64,000 bases of DNA, taken from assembly GCF_000519045.1 (NCBI RefSeq), contig NZ_KI912532.1, positions 2,418,001 to 2,482,000 on the forward strand, given 5' to 3'. The notes below the pieces were generated by a model, which did not search any database, had not been told where the DNA came from, and saw nothing but the letters and a program-made list of their open reading frames with translations. Position 1 is the stretch's first letter; each line of letters starts with the position of its first letter. Position numbers and translations under genes: made by a program. Below, piece after piece: positions 46,292 through 55,605 of the stretch. The DNA comes from Dechloromonas agitata is5 (GTDB lineage Bacteria; Pseudomonadota; Gammaproteobacteria; Burkholderiales; Rhodocyclaceae).

Positions 46292-47995
46292 TCAGTGCTC
46301 AAAACGGTAGTCACCTGCGCTCAGCGCGCGCCATGCGCCGCTGCCGTCGAGTTCGAGAATCTGGGTGTGGAACTTGAGGATGGTCGAGCGGTGGCCGACG
46401 CTGATTACCGTGGTATGCGATTCGAGCAGTTGCTGGTAGAGGCTGGTTTCGTTCGGGATGTCGAGGGCGCTGGTCGCCTCGTCAAGGATGGCGAAACGCG
46501 GCCGGCTGAGCAGCAGGCGGGCAAAGGCGAGGCGCTGCTGCTCGCCGACCGAGAGCAATTTCGGCCAGTCTCGTTCGACATCCAGCCCGCCGACGCGATG
46601 TGCGAGATTGGGCAGGTTGACCCGTTCCAGGGCGCGCAGCAGGTCTTCGTCGGAAACCGGCAAATCCTTGTTCGGATAGAGCAACTGGCTGCGCAGGCTG
46701 CCGAGCAGCATGTAGGGTTGCTGCGGCAGGAACAGGATGTCCTTGGCCGGTGGCCGCGAGATGGTGCCGCTGCCGGCGTACCACAGTCCGGCGATGGCGC
46801 GCAGCAACGAGCTCTTGCCGCTGCCGCTCTCGCCGACGATGAGCAGGCTTTCGCCCGGTCGCACGGCGAGCGACAGATCGCGCAACAGGGTGCGTTCGCG
46901 GTCCGGGGTGAGTAGCGTCAGGTCCTTGATTTCGAGATGCGGCGCATCGACCGAGCGGATGCTTGGCCCGGCGTGCCGTTCCGTGCCCGGTTCGGACGGC
47001 AGGCATTTGGCCAGCATGTCGAGGCGGTCGATGCCGGCGGCGAAGCGGCTGAGGCCCTCGAAGTTCTCGATGATCAGCGAAATGGCGCCGAGCACGGCAG
47101 CGAAGGCGCCGGCCGCCTGGACGGCACGGCCGACTTCCAGTTCGCCGGAGAGCACGTCGTTGGCCACGATGGCGCTGGGAATGATCAGGGTGAGCAGGAA
47201 ATAGCCCTGCTGGAAGAGGTTGAGCCAGAACTGGCCACGGATCAGGCGCTTGAAGTTGCTGAAGGCGGCGCCGAAGCGGCGCTTGACCTGGCCGAGTTCG
47301 AGCGCCTCGCCACGGTAGAAGGCGATCGATTCGGCGTTTTCCCGGACACGTACCAGGCCGAAACGGAAATCGGCTTCGCGGCGCAACTGGTTGAAATTGA
47401 GCAGCATCAGCCGCTGGCCGAAGACGAAGATGACGATCAGCGTGCCGGCCGTGGCATAAAAGACCAGGAAATAGACCAGCTCGTGCGAGATTGACCAGAG
47501 TACGGTGCTGAAAGCAACCAGTTGCAGGGTCGAGCTGATGATGACGAGCAGGAAATACAGCGAGCGCTGGGTAAAGGTCGAAATGTCCTCGCTCATCCGC
47601 TGGTCGGGGTTGTCGATGGCGAGGTTGGCATTCAGTTCGTAGAAATGCCGGTTGCTGAAGTAACTGTCGAGAAAGCGCCCGGTCAGCCAGCGTCGCCAGT
47701 AGATGCCCAGCGTGTCGCGTACGAAGTAGTAGAAGGCGTAGATCGGAATGGCAGCAGCGAGCAGGCCGAGGCAAAGCTTGATCGAATTCCAGAAGCGCTC
47801 TTCGTCCTGAGCGGCCAGTGCCGACGTGAATTCCCCGGTCTGTTCATTGAACATCACCGCAAAGCGGGTCTGGCCGAGGAGCAGGATGACGAGCAGAACG
47901 ACCAGGCCCCAGGCGCGCCATTTTTCCTCCTGGCGCCAGTAGGGCGAGGCGAGGGCCCAAAAACGCTTCCATAACTGGAGATCGGAGGGAGTCAT
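46292..47995 (-). CDS. SbmA/BacA-like ABC transporter (YddA type)
   Basis: 567 aa. An SbmA/BacA-like membrane domain with about six segments (WRAWGLVVLLVILLLGQTRFAVMFNEQTGEF, YFVRDTLGIYWRRWLTGRFLDSYF, NPDQRMSEDI) is fused to an ABC ATPase (Walker A GESGSGKSS, signature LSVGEQQRLAFARLL, FAILDEATSALD). Relatives include YddA and ABCD transporters and Mycobacterium Rv1819c, which take up cobalamin or peptides. The Cys-free signature LSVGE replaces LSGGE. Substrate unknown. Start at 47995 with GGAGGGAG upstream. Confidence 0.9.
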   Translation of the reverse strand: MTPSDLQLWKRFWALASPYWRQEEKWRAWGLVVLLVILLLGQTRFAVMFNEQTGEFTSALAAQDEERFWNSIKLCLGLLAAAIPIYAFYYFVRDTLGIYWRRWLTGRFLDSYFSNRHFYELNANLAIDNPDQRMSEDISTFTQRSLYFLLVIISSTLQLVAFSTVLWSISHELVYFLVFYATAGTLIVIFVFGQRLMLLNFNQLRREADFRFGLVRVRENAESIAFYRGEALELGQVKRRFGAAFSNFKRLIRGQFWLNLFQQGYFLLTLIIPSAIVANDVLSGELEVGRAVQAAGAFAAVLGAISLIIENFEGLSRFAAGIDRLDMLAKCLPSEPGTERHAGPSIRSVDAPHLEIKDLTLLTPDRERTLLRDLSLAVRPGESLLIVGESGSGKSSLLRAIAGLWYAGSGTISRPPAKDILFLPQQPYMLLGSLRSQLLYPNKDLPVSDEDLLRALERVNLPNLAHRVGGLDVERDWPKLLSVGEQQRLAFARLLLSRPRFAILDEATSALDIPNETSLYQQLLESHTTVISVGHRSTILKFHTQILELDGSGAWRALSAGDYRFEH

Positions 47996-48116
47996 GGGCT
48001 GCCGGTTGAGGTTGAAACGGGGTGCGGCCCGCGCACCCGGCCGCCGGGGAGCGACACCATGTCGCTTACCGGTGGGTTTTACACCTCGGCCTGCGCAGGC
48101 GCAAGCCGGGCGGAGT

Positions 48117-48470
48117 TCAGAAGGTAATGACCTTGTCGGCCTGGATGGTCGCCTCGGCCAGTTCGACCAGGGTGCCAATCGCCGTGCCCGGAATCAGCGG
48201 CAGTTCAGCCAGGCCACGCGCCAGGGCGCAGGTGCGGCAGAGGCGGATATCGACGCCCTGCGCGACCAGCTGCTCAACCATGCCCTGCAAGCCATTGCCC
48301 GCGCCGTCGATCTGGTTCGGCAGGCCGAGGATGGTCGCGTCGGACATCAGGAAGACCTGCACTTCCGGCTTGTCGTCGCGGCCGGCCAGGGCTGTCGCCA
48401 GGCGTAGGCCGGAGAGGCAGCGTTCGCTGCCGTAGGGAGGGGCATGGATGATGATCAGGATTTTTTGCAT
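48117..48470 (-). CDS. DsrE/YchN-like sulfur-relay protein
   Basis: 117 aa. Fold pattern MQKILIIIHAPPYGSERCLSGLRLATALAG, EVQVFLMSDATILGL and VEQLVAQGVDIRLCRTCALARGL. The CRTC motif holds the conserved cysteine of YchN/DsrE-type proteins. Sulfur transfer is the likely chemistry; the partners are unknown. It stands apart from the second DsrE-like gene near mobA. Confidence 0.85.
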   Translation of the reverse strand: MQKILIIIHAPPYGSERCLSGLRLATALAGRDDKPEVQVFLMSDATILGLPNQIDGAGNGLQGMVEQLVAQGVDIRLCRTCALARGLAELPLIPGTAIGTLVELAEATIQADKVITF

Positions 48471-48554
48471 GGCAAGAGAGAGGAGATACGAATGACCTTG
48501 GCCGGCAGCATCTTCGCCGACCGGGTTGAGTGAGATGGCCTGGGTTGGCCGCGC

Positions 48555-49163
48555 TCAGGAGAACTTTGCCTGGTGGGCAGCGACTGCCTTCTGGCGGGCG
48601 GCCGCCAGGCGCTGGGCGACTGTATCGGGCAAGGCCTCGCCATCGTCCGGTACGTGGGCCAGGGCATAGGTTTCAAGCGCCTTCAGGCGGGCCATCAGCA
48701 GGCGGACGCGGGCGGTGTCGGAGAGGTCGGCAAGCCCTTGGTCGTCGTCGCCATCGTTGTCGACGACGAGGCGCGGGCGGCTGTAGAACTGGTGCAGCAC
48801 CAATTCGTCGTAACCGGCCGGGCCATCCTCGTCATTGAAGAAATTGAATAGCGGCTGGCCGTTGGCTTTCTGGGCGGCTGCAAGCAGGGCGACCTGATGC
48901 CGCTCAGTGCGCGACAACAGGATCTGCGGAAATACCTGCTTCTTGGCCAGCTTGGCCTTCTTGGCCGCGCGCAGCTTGGCGGCCGGGTTGACCGGAGCGA
49001 GCAACTCCGTGACCTGGGCCGGCATCGGCACCGGAGTAATCGTCACATCGGCCGGTGTATTCGCCGCGTCTACGAACGACACCGTCTCGTCAGCCGACGG
49101 GTCGGCTGCATGAACATTCAACGAGAACAGTGCGGCACAAGCCACGACCCACCAGATACGCAC
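48555..49163 (-). CDS. Exported protein of unknown function
   Basis: 202 aa from GTG 49163, which has AAGGAAAGG six bases upstream; a TTG six codons earlier is the alternative. A signal peptide (MRIWWVVACAALFSLNVHA) precedes a Lys-rich segment (KLRAAKKAKLAKKQVFPQILLSRTERHQVALL) and an acidic stretch (VVDNDGDDDQGLADLSD). The end is Ala/Lys-rich helix. I do not recognise the family. Confidence 0.75.
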   Translation of the reverse strand: MRIWWVVACAALFSLNVHAADPSADETVSFVDAANTPADVTITPVPMPAQVTELLAPVNPAAKLRAAKKAKLAKKQVFPQILLSRTERHQVALLAAAQKANGQPLFNFFNDEDGPAGYDELVLHQFYSRPRLVVDNDGDDDQGLADLSDTARVRLLMARLKALETYALAHVPDDGEALPDTVAQRLAAARQKAVAAHQAKFS

Positions 49164-49219
49164 GACGATCCTTTCCTTCAATCAGGACAGTATTTTATCA
49201 ATAGCAGAGGAAGTTTGTT

Positions 49220-49720
49220 TTAGCGAGGATTCATATATCGGATTTCGACCCGGCGCTGCAGGCGCAGGCATTCCTCCGACTGGCAGTTCGCGCTGTTCTC
49301 TTCGACGCCTGCCACGGCACGCCGCATCTGCCGGGCGGGGACGCCCAGTTCCCGCAGATGATTGTGCACGCTCGTGATCCGTTTGTCGGCCAGAGCCAGG
49401 CTGAAGGTGCGGCTGCCCGTGCTGTCGCTGAAACCGGCCAGGGTGACCTGCTGTTTCGGGTTCGCCTTCAGGCGTTCGGCATGCTGGCGGAGCACGGTGC
49501 GGCCGGCGTCGTCCAGACTGGCCGAATTGCGGCTGAAGAAAACACTGCTGCCGGTATCGATGGCGGCCATTGCCTGTTTCTCGCTGCGCTCGGCGGCGGC
49601 CGAGTTGCGGCCCGGGGCATCGGTTGCCGTAGCGGCAGCCGGGTTGGCCGCGGGCGGCGGGGCGCTGGCACAGCCGGCGAGTAGCGCGATGAGGGCCAAG
49701 ACCAAGGGGCGGAAAGGCAT
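49220..49720 (-). CDS. OmpA-family lipoprotein (Pal-like)
   Basis: 166 aa. Lipobox ALIALLAGCAS and an Ala/Pro-rich linker precede an OmpA-like domain (VFFSRNSASLDDAGRTVLRQHAERLK, LAGFSDSTGSRTFSLALADKRITSVHNHLRELGV). A CQSEECLRLQRRVEIRY ending adds two cysteines unusual for the domain. The ATG at 49720 has AGGAGA seven bases upstream inside the trmA stop; an ATG two codons earlier has no usable site. Confidence 0.88.
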   Translation of the reverse strand: MPFRPLVLALIALLAGCASAPPPAANPAAATATDAPGRNSAAAERSEKQAMAAIDTGSSVFFSRNSASLDDAGRTVLRQHAERLKANPKQQVTLAGFSDSTGSRTFSLALADKRITSVHNHLRELGVPARQMRRAVAGVEENSANCQSEECLRLQRRVEIRYMNPR

Positions 49721-49722
49721 GT

Positions 49723-50811
49723 TCATCTCCTGACCAGCAACACGCCGCACTCCAGGTGATGCGTGTAGGGAAACTGGTCGAAAACGGCGGCCGAGGCAAT
49801 ACGATGCGTATCGTGCAGGGCGGCCACGTTGTTCTTCAAGGTCTCCTGGTTGCAGGAGATGTACAGGATGCGATCGAAATCGCGGGCGAGTTCGACGGTT
49901 GCATCGTCCAGGCCGGCGCGCGGCGGGTCGACAAACAGCGTGCCGTGGCGGAAGGCGTCGAGATCAATGTCCTTCAGACGCTGGAACTGCTCGCGGCCGG
50001 CCAGCGCGGCGCTGAATTCTTCGGCTGACATGCGGGCGAGCTGGATGTTGGTGACGCCATTGGCGGCGATGTTGTACTGCGCGGCATGCACCGACGTCTT
50101 GCTGACCTCGGTGGCCAGCACCCGGTCGAACAGCGGGGCCAGCGCGATGGTGAAGTTGCCGTTGCCGCAGTACAACTCGACCAGGTTGCCGCCGATTCCC
50201 GCTGCCTGCTGGCAGGCCCAGCCGAGCATCTGGCGGTTGATGCCGCCGTTCGGCTGCGTGAAGCTGCCCTCGACCTGCTGGTATTTGAGCGGACGACCGT
50301 TCAGTTCGAAAGCTTCGAGCAGCCAGTCGCGCTCCAGCACCACCTTCTGGCCCCGGCTACGGCCGATGATCTGGGCACCGAATTCGGCCGCCAGTTCGCG
50401 GGCTGCCGTCTGCCATGCGTCGTCCAGCTTGCGGTGATAGATCAGCGTGATCATCAGCTCGCCGCTCAGGGTGGCGAGGAAGTCGACACGGAACAGCCGG
50501 CGCCGCAGAACATCGCTACCGGCCAGTCGCTCGCGCAAGCGCGGCATGGCGGCACAGATGACGGCAGCGGCCGGCGGGAAGGTGTCGAGCAGCAGGCGCT
50601 GCTTGGGATTGTCCGGGTCGGACATCGTGAAATCGAGCTTGTCGCCATCGTGCCAGATGCCGAACTCGACGCGCATGCGATAGTGCAGCGGTTCTGAGGC
50701 GTGAACGGTCGGTTTCGTGACACCGAATTCGGCGAAATTCTGTTCGAAGCGGGCAGCCTTGGCGGCCAGCTGCACCGGATAATCGGCGGGGTCGTATGTC
50801 GGAAGCGGCAT
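49723..50811 (-). CDS. trmA: tRNA (uracil-5-)-methyltransferase TrmA
   Basis: 362 aa (E. coli 366). It methylates U54 of tRNA to ribothymidine. Conserved motifs: YRMRVEFGIWHDGD, SFTQPNGGINRQML, the SAM motif LVELYCGNGNFTIAL, VDPPRAGLD and the nucleophile region YISCNQETL. Length and start fit TrmA rather than RlmD/RlmC, which carry a TRAM domain or an iron-sulfur motif at the N-terminus. Confidence 0.96.
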   Translation of the reverse strand: MPLPTYDPADYPVQLAAKAARFEQNFAEFGVTKPTVHASEPLHYRMRVEFGIWHDGDKLDFTMSDPDNPKQRLLLDTFPPAAAVICAAMPRLRERLAGSDVLRRRLFRVDFLATLSGELMITLIYHRKLDDAWQTAARELAAEFGAQIIGRSRGQKVVLERDWLLEAFELNGRPLKYQQVEGSFTQPNGGINRQMLGWACQQAAGIGGNLVELYCGNGNFTIALAPLFDRVLATEVSKTSVHAAQYNIAANGVTNIQLARMSAEEFSAALAGREQFQRLKDIDLDAFRHGTLFVDPPRAGLDDATVELARDFDRILYISCNQETLKNNVAALHDTHRIASAAVFDQFPYTHHLECGVLLVRR

Positions 50812-51672
50812 GGTTCGGTGGTTTGAATGCGTTTTGCAGCCCGTTTGACGTGCGATGGCCGCGTGAAGAGGGCGAAATATACGCCGGTCCGGCAGGCATT
50901 GGGAGCTTTGATTTCGGGATACAGAGGGTGAAATTGCCTCTATCGACCAATCGGCTCGCCATGATTGAATGGCTCGACTCGACCCACAGGCGACGTTGCC
51001 AACGCTCCCGCTATGAAGAGATACAAAAAAATCACCAGCATTTGAAGCTGCCGCTCATTTGCTCAAGACCGTTTATTTGATCAGTACTCGGGAGGCTGGA
51101 TTACGATGGCTGGGAGCTGCACAACTGCACCGCGCTCCTGATACCTGGTCGGTGGATAGTCCCCGGAGTGGCGAGGGCCTTCACACTTGCGTTCCTCCTT
51201 GCACCTTCCGTGCTTCTCCCATTTCCGCTCAATTTTGCAGTTGCCGCCCCTCTATTCTTCTTTGTTGTCGCCCCCCTTGGGCTTTGAGTTGACTGTCGTG
51301 AGAGAGGGTCGGGAAAGCCAATTTTGATGCGTATGACCTTATCGTTACTCGCTGGCTTTGCGCTAGATTCCTACTGTGTTGCTGCCGGCGGTTTGTGGAG
51401 TTTTGTCATCCACGGAAAATGACAATATGATGCTGTGGCCCATTGGAGTGTCAATTCTCATGTGGAACCTTACCGTATCCCAAAGGCAACCAACTCACAG
51501 CAATTCGATGAGCGTGAAGGGAAGGCAACAGTAACGCTTGGCGATGAGCGCAATATGCCGCATGCACTCAGGGGTTTTGTCGTAGCATGCCCCCAAAATG
51601 TTCACTTAAAAATAATTTAGCTTTTCAGCATCCCGGGGCAGCCCAGCCAGCCTCACAACAGAGACGGTTCAA
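50812..51672. other. Gene-poor, lower-GC stretch upstream of the diguanylate cyclase
   Basis: About 860 bases without a gene I can support. Composition is visibly less GC-rich than the flanks. Short open frames (50796-51080, 51435-51620) have no ribosome-binding site or recognisable product. One frame at 51076-51288 encodes a strongly hydrophobic tail (IVPGVARAFTLAFLLAP and on) without a start codon, perhaps a remnant. Confidence 0.5.
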
Positions 51673-52878
51673 ATGAGTCAAAACGTGCACGTCGAGGCGG
51701 CGCTCTTTCGTCACCTGCTCGACCATTCTGTTATTCCCCTGATTGGGAGCGCCATTGGTGGCTCACTAGTGGGCTTGGCCCACATGGATTCTCCTTATCA
51801 ACAGCAAGTTTTGGTTTGGCTCTTCGTTCTTTACGCAACAATCGTCATTCGAGCCCTCCTGACAAAGCGCTGCCGCTCCCGATTTAAGGAAATGGGATAT
51901 TCCCGTCCAGAGGCGATTCGATATGCGCTGACAACGGGATTGTCTGGTTTTGCCTGGGGCATGGGGGGGCTATTTGTGTTGGATGCCTCCCCGCTGGCAA
52001 TGGTTGTCACCATTACAGCAATCCAAGCAATGATAATGGGCGGTGCGCTGACGCTCGGCGCTTATCTCCCTTCGTTTTATGCGTTCTCCCTGCCTGCAAT
52101 CCTCCCACTTGTCGTGGCCTTGGGACTGAAGGGGGGGGGTACAAACATCGTACTTGCCCTTTACAGCGCAATATTCCTCGTATTGATGCTGGATATTGCC
52201 AAACGACTCAATCACTCATTGCGAGATGTATGGAAACTGACCTTTGAGAAAGAATACCTGCTTAGCGAACTGACAAAGGCCAACGACCATCAAAAAACTT
52301 TGGCAAACACTGACGGATTGACTGGCATTGCCAACCGGCGCCGGTTTGACGACGTACTCGCACAGGAATTAGCCCGCTTTTCTCGAACAAACTCCCCGCT
52401 TTCACTCTTGATATTGGATGTCGACCACTTCAAAACGTTTAATGACGCATATGGCCATGTCGCCGGCGACGAGTGTTTGAAGCAGATAGCCGAAATCCTG
52501 AAGAAACAATTTAATCGTGCCTCCGACATGGCCGCCAGGTACGGAGGCGAGGAGTTTGCCATCATCATGCCCGATACAGATGAAAGGGGTGCCATACAAA
52601 AGGCTGAAGTGATTCGCAGTGAGGTTGCGAAATTGAACATACAACATGGACACTCACCTACGGCAGGCTACATCACCGTCAGCATGGGCATTGTCACTCT
52701 ATACAACTCCGATATCCGTGAAGCCAATGATTTGATTGCAATGGCAGATGAGTGTCTCTATCAAGCAAAAGCGGATGGGCGAAATCGGTTTGTGTCGACT
52801 CGCTTGAAGCACGACGTTCTGCAACGACCTAGCTGCGAAGATAATCTGGAGGAAGCGTACTGCGACGTTGGCCCCTGA
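51673..52878 (+). CDS. Membrane-bound diguanylate cyclase (GGDEF)
   Basis: 401 aa. About five to six membrane segments in residues 15-175 form an uncharacterised sensor module. A GGDEF domain follows from about residue 215: TDGLTGIANRRRFD, LLILDVDHFKTFNDAYGHVAGDECL and the signature GGEEF, so the active site is intact. An RxxD-type I-site (RASD) lies four residues before the signature. Product: cyclic di-GMP. Codon use is less GC-rich than neighbours. A G9 tract at 52131-52139 and a G7 tract at 51963-51969 lie upstream of the catalytic domain. Confidence 0.92.
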   Translation: MSQNVHVEAALFRHLLDHSVIPLIGSAIGGSLVGLAHMDSPYQQQVLVWLFVLYATIVIRALLTKRCRSRFKEMGYSRPEAIRYALTTGLSGFAWGMGGLFVLDASPLAMVVTITAIQAMIMGGALTLGAYLPSFYAFSLPAILPLVVALGLKGGGTNIVLALYSAIFLVLMLDIAKRLNHSLRDVWKLTFEKEYLLSELTKANDHQKTLANTDGLTGIANRRRFDDVLAQELARFSRTNSPLSLLILDVDHFKTFNDAYGHVAGDECLKQIAEILKKQFNRASDMAARYGGEEFAIIMPDTDERGAIQKAEVIRSEVAKLNIQHGHSPTAGYITVSMGIVTLYNSDIREANDLIAMADECLYQAKADGRNRFVSTRLKHDVLQRPSCEDNLEEAYCDVGP

Positions 52879-53228
52879 TTTGTCGTGTTGCCCGAGGGGG
52901 CAGAGGATGTACGTAATCGCGTGATATGACGCGCCTAACCTACGTTGTAGGTATCCTGCGTGAAATAAACCGACGCAACAGGGGCGGCGGAACTGGAAAC
53001 CAGCCTTGGCATGGATTCGAACCATGGCGATTGTTAAGTCGCTTGCTATTTGGGCTGAAGTATTGAGGCCCCAGACTCCTATGTGGCTAGGGTAAACCGA
53101 TTCATCGGCTGCCCTGTCGTTCATGCTTGACGTATTCTTCGGCGGGCGGGGTTTCCCCCAAAAAGGTGGGTTGCGACGTTCGTCCATTCCTCAAAACGCC
53201 GCCCCCCCTACTTGAAGATCCTGCCGGC
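52879..53228. other. Intergenic stretch between convergent genes
   Basis: 350 bases with no credible gene. Only small inverted repeats are seen, such as CCTAC-GTT-GTAGG near 52940, and C-rich tracts near 53150 and 53208. No clear terminator for the diguanylate cyclase gene. Confidence 0.4.
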
Positions 53229-54779
53229 TCAGCGCATCCGCTGCCGCAGCCAGGCGCTGGCCTGATCGACGGCAATGGACAACGCCAGCATGGCGATGAT
53301 GACGGTCGAGGCTTGCGCGTAATGGAAGAGCGACAACGCGACATAGAGCAGTTGCCCCAGGCCGCCGGCGCCGACGAAGCCGAGGATGGCGGCCATGCGG
53401 ATGTTCATCTCCCAGCGGTAGAGCGTGTAGGCGATCAGCTGCGGTGCGGCGCCGGGCAAGGTGCCGTAGAGGAAGGCCAGGCCGGGGCCGGCGCCGCTCA
53501 GGCGCAGTGCCTGGCTGGGCTGGGCCGGTGCATTGGCCAGCGCTTCGGCGTAGAGCCGGCCCAGTACGCCGGCAGTGTGCAAGGCCAGCGCCAGCGCCCC
53601 GGCAAACGGGCCGAGGCCGACGGCGAGCGCGGTGAGGGTGGCCCAGACCAGTTCCGGCACTGAACGCAGGGTATTGAGCACGAAACTGAAGGGCGCACGC
53701 GGTTGGGGCAGGGCCAGCAGCAGGCCTAGCAGGGCGGCAAGCAGGGTACCGACGATGGAAATGGCCAGCGTTTCCCATACCCCCTGGCCGACCCGGTCCA
53801 GCCAGTCGGCCGACAGGTCGGGTGGGAAGAACCCGCTGACGAATTCGGCCATGCTGCGGGCGGCTTCGATGCTCAGCAAGTCGCCGATGCCTAGTTCCAG
53901 GAAACGGTAGCTGGCCACGATGCTGCCGGCCAGGGCCGCCGCGACCAGGCCGCTGCGCCAGCCAAAAGGCGACGGGTGGGCCGCCGGTGGCGCATCGAGG
54001 GCCCGGCGCAGCCAGCTGGAGAGCCCGTCAGCAGCAAAGACCAGGACCATGAAGGCGAGCAGGATGCTGGCCGCTTCGCCGCCGTTGAGCATCTTCATCG
54101 CCTGATCCATCAACTGGCCGAGGCCGCCGGCGCCGACGAAGCCCATGACCACCGAGGCGCGGATGGCGCATTCCCAGCGGTAGACGGTGTAGGAGGTGAG
54201 CTCCCGGGCGGCTTGCGGCAGCAGGCCGTAGAGGATGGCCAGCGGCCGCCTGGCGCCGCTCTGGCGCAGGGCCTGGGCGGGCCTGGTATCGACCGATTCG
54301 AGGATTTCGGCATACACCTTGGCCAGCATGCCGCCGTAGGTGAGGCCGAGCGCCAGCACGCCGGCCGCCGGGCCGAGGCCGAAAACGCGAACGAAGAGCA
54401 GCGCCCAGACCAGTTCCGGGATGCCGCGCAGCAGCGTGAGCAGGCTGCGGGTCAGCGGGTTGAGGGCGGGGCGTTCGCGGCCGGCGGCGGTTGCCAGATA
54501 GGCCAGCGGCACGGCCAGCAGGAAGGCGAGTGCGAGGCCGGTGGTGGCGATGGCCAGTGTTTCCAGCGTCGCCTGGCCGAGAAAGCCGAGGAATTCGCGG
54601 CTGTTTTCCGGCGGCAGGAAGCCGGCCAGGAAGTGGCCGATCACCTTCAGGTTGCCGGCATCGAACAATGCCCCGGGTTTGACTTCGGCTGCCTGCAGGA
54701 GTGGCCAGAGGATGACGAGCGCAGCCAAGGTGCCAACGAGGCGGGAGCGGGCGGCAGGGTCGTTCAGGCGGGCTTCCAT
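53229..54779 (-). CDS. phnE: PhnE-type ABC permease, tandem fusion
   Basis: 516 aa, made of two homologous PhnE-like permease units. Each carries LRxxPELVWA (residues about 120 and 375), then an EAA-type loop ILYGLLPQAARELTSYTVYRWECAIR or FLYGTLPGAAPQLIAYTLYRWEMNIR, and GFVGAGGLGQL. So one gene replaces the usual pair phnE1/phnE2. The start at 54779 gives MEARLNDPAARSRL. It is third in the operon after phnD and phnC and would form the channel for the anion bound by PhnD. Confidence 0.9.
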   Translation of the reverse strand: MEARLNDPAARSRLVGTLAALVILWPLLQAAEVKPGALFDAGNLKVIGHFLAGFLPPENSREFLGFLGQATLETLAIATTGLALAFLLAVPLAYLATAAGRERPALNPLTRSLLTLLRGIPELVWALLFVRVFGLGPAAGVLALGLTYGGMLAKVYAEILESVDTRPAQALRQSGARRPLAILYGLLPQAARELTSYTVYRWECAIRASVVMGFVGAGGLGQLMDQAMKMLNGGEAASILLAFMVLVFAADGLSSWLRRALDAPPAAHPSPFGWRSGLVAAALAGSIVASYRFLELGIGDLLSIEAARSMAEFVSGFFPPDLSADWLDRVGQGVWETLAISIVGTLLAALLGLLLALPQPRAPFSFVLNTLRSVPELVWATLTALAVGLGPFAGALALALHTAGVLGRLYAEALANAPAQPSQALRLSGAGPGLAFLYGTLPGAAPQLIAYTLYRWEMNIRMAAILGFVGAGGLGQLLYVALSLFHYAQASTVIIAMLALSIAVDQASAWLRQRMR

Positions 54780-54786
54780 CGCGAGG

Positions 54787-55605
54787 TCAGCAGCAGGCAG
54801 CCCGTGTCGCCGCAGCGTGGGCGGCGATCTCGGGCAACAGATGCGATTCCGTTGCCTGGGTCGGCAGTTCCTGGCCCTCGCTGGCATACAGCTCGTGAAG
54901 CAGGGGGAGCGAGACCTGCTCGTTCGGCAGGTCGAAAACGACGCGGCCAGCCTTGATGCCAACGATGCGTGTGAAGTTGCCGAGGGCCAGGTCGACAGCG
55001 TGCAGGCTGGCGACCAGCGTCGCGCCGCATGCTTCGGCCTCGGCGACGAGCAGCCGGATGGTGGCCAAGGCCAAGGCCGGGTCGAGGGCGGAAACCGGCT
55101 CGTCGGCGAGGATCAGGGTGGGCTGCTGGTAGAGCACGCGGGCGATCCCGACGCGCTGCAACTGGCCGCCCGACAGTTGGTCGCAGCGGGCGAACAGCTT
55201 GTCGGCCAGGTCGACCCGCTCAAGCGCCGCGCGGGCACCGGGCAGGTCGCATGGGTAAAGCAGCGAGGCCAGCGATTTCCAGGTTGGCCATTGCCCCAGC
55301 TTGCCGGCCAGCACGGCGGTGACGACGCGTTGCCGGCCGGGGATGGGCGGCGCCTGGTGCACGGTGCCGATGCGGGTGCGCAGGAGGCGGGGCAGGGCAT
55401 TCTGCAGCGGCTGGCCGAGCACCTCGCCCCGGCCGCTGGTCGGCATCAGCGCGGTGCCGAGCACCGAGAGCAGGCTGGTCTTGCCGGCGCCGGACGGTCC
55501 GACCAGGGCGATGCGTTCGCCCTGGTCGGCGCACAGGCTGATGTCAGCCAGCGCCGTAAAACCGTTGGCGTGGGTCAGCCCCACACCGTCCAGCCGGAAA
55601 CTCAC
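54787..55605 (-). CDS. phnC: PhnC-type ABC transporter ATPase
   Basis: 272 aa. Walker [11 protein letters not shown]-loop [25 protein letters not shown] typical of PhnC, signature [15 protein letters not shown], Walker [14 protein letters not shown] and H-loop SLH. It overlaps the stop of phnD by 4 bases. It energises uptake by the PhnE-like permease. Confidence 0.92.
   Translation of the reverse strand: MSFRLDGVGLTHANGFTALADISLCADQGERIALVGPSGAGKTSLLSVLGTALMPTSGRGEVLGQPLQNALPRLLRTRIGTVHQAPPIPGRQRVVTAVLAGKLGQWPTWKSLASLLYPCDLPGARAALERVDLADKLFARCDQLSGGQLQRVGIARVLYQQPTLILADEPVSALDPALALATIRLLVAEAEACGATLVASLHAVDLALGNFTRIVGIKAGRVVFDLPNEQVSLPLLHELYASEGQELPTQATESHLLPEIAAHAAATRAACC

Noticed and set aside
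51435-51620. Possible 61-aa gene before the diguanylate cyclase
   Set aside because: Starts at GTG without a ribosome-binding site and has no recognisable sequence features.
52699-53187. A 162-codon minus-strand frame after the diguanylate cyclase
   Set aside because: Half of it is antisense to the GGDEF domain and the rest has no recognisable content.
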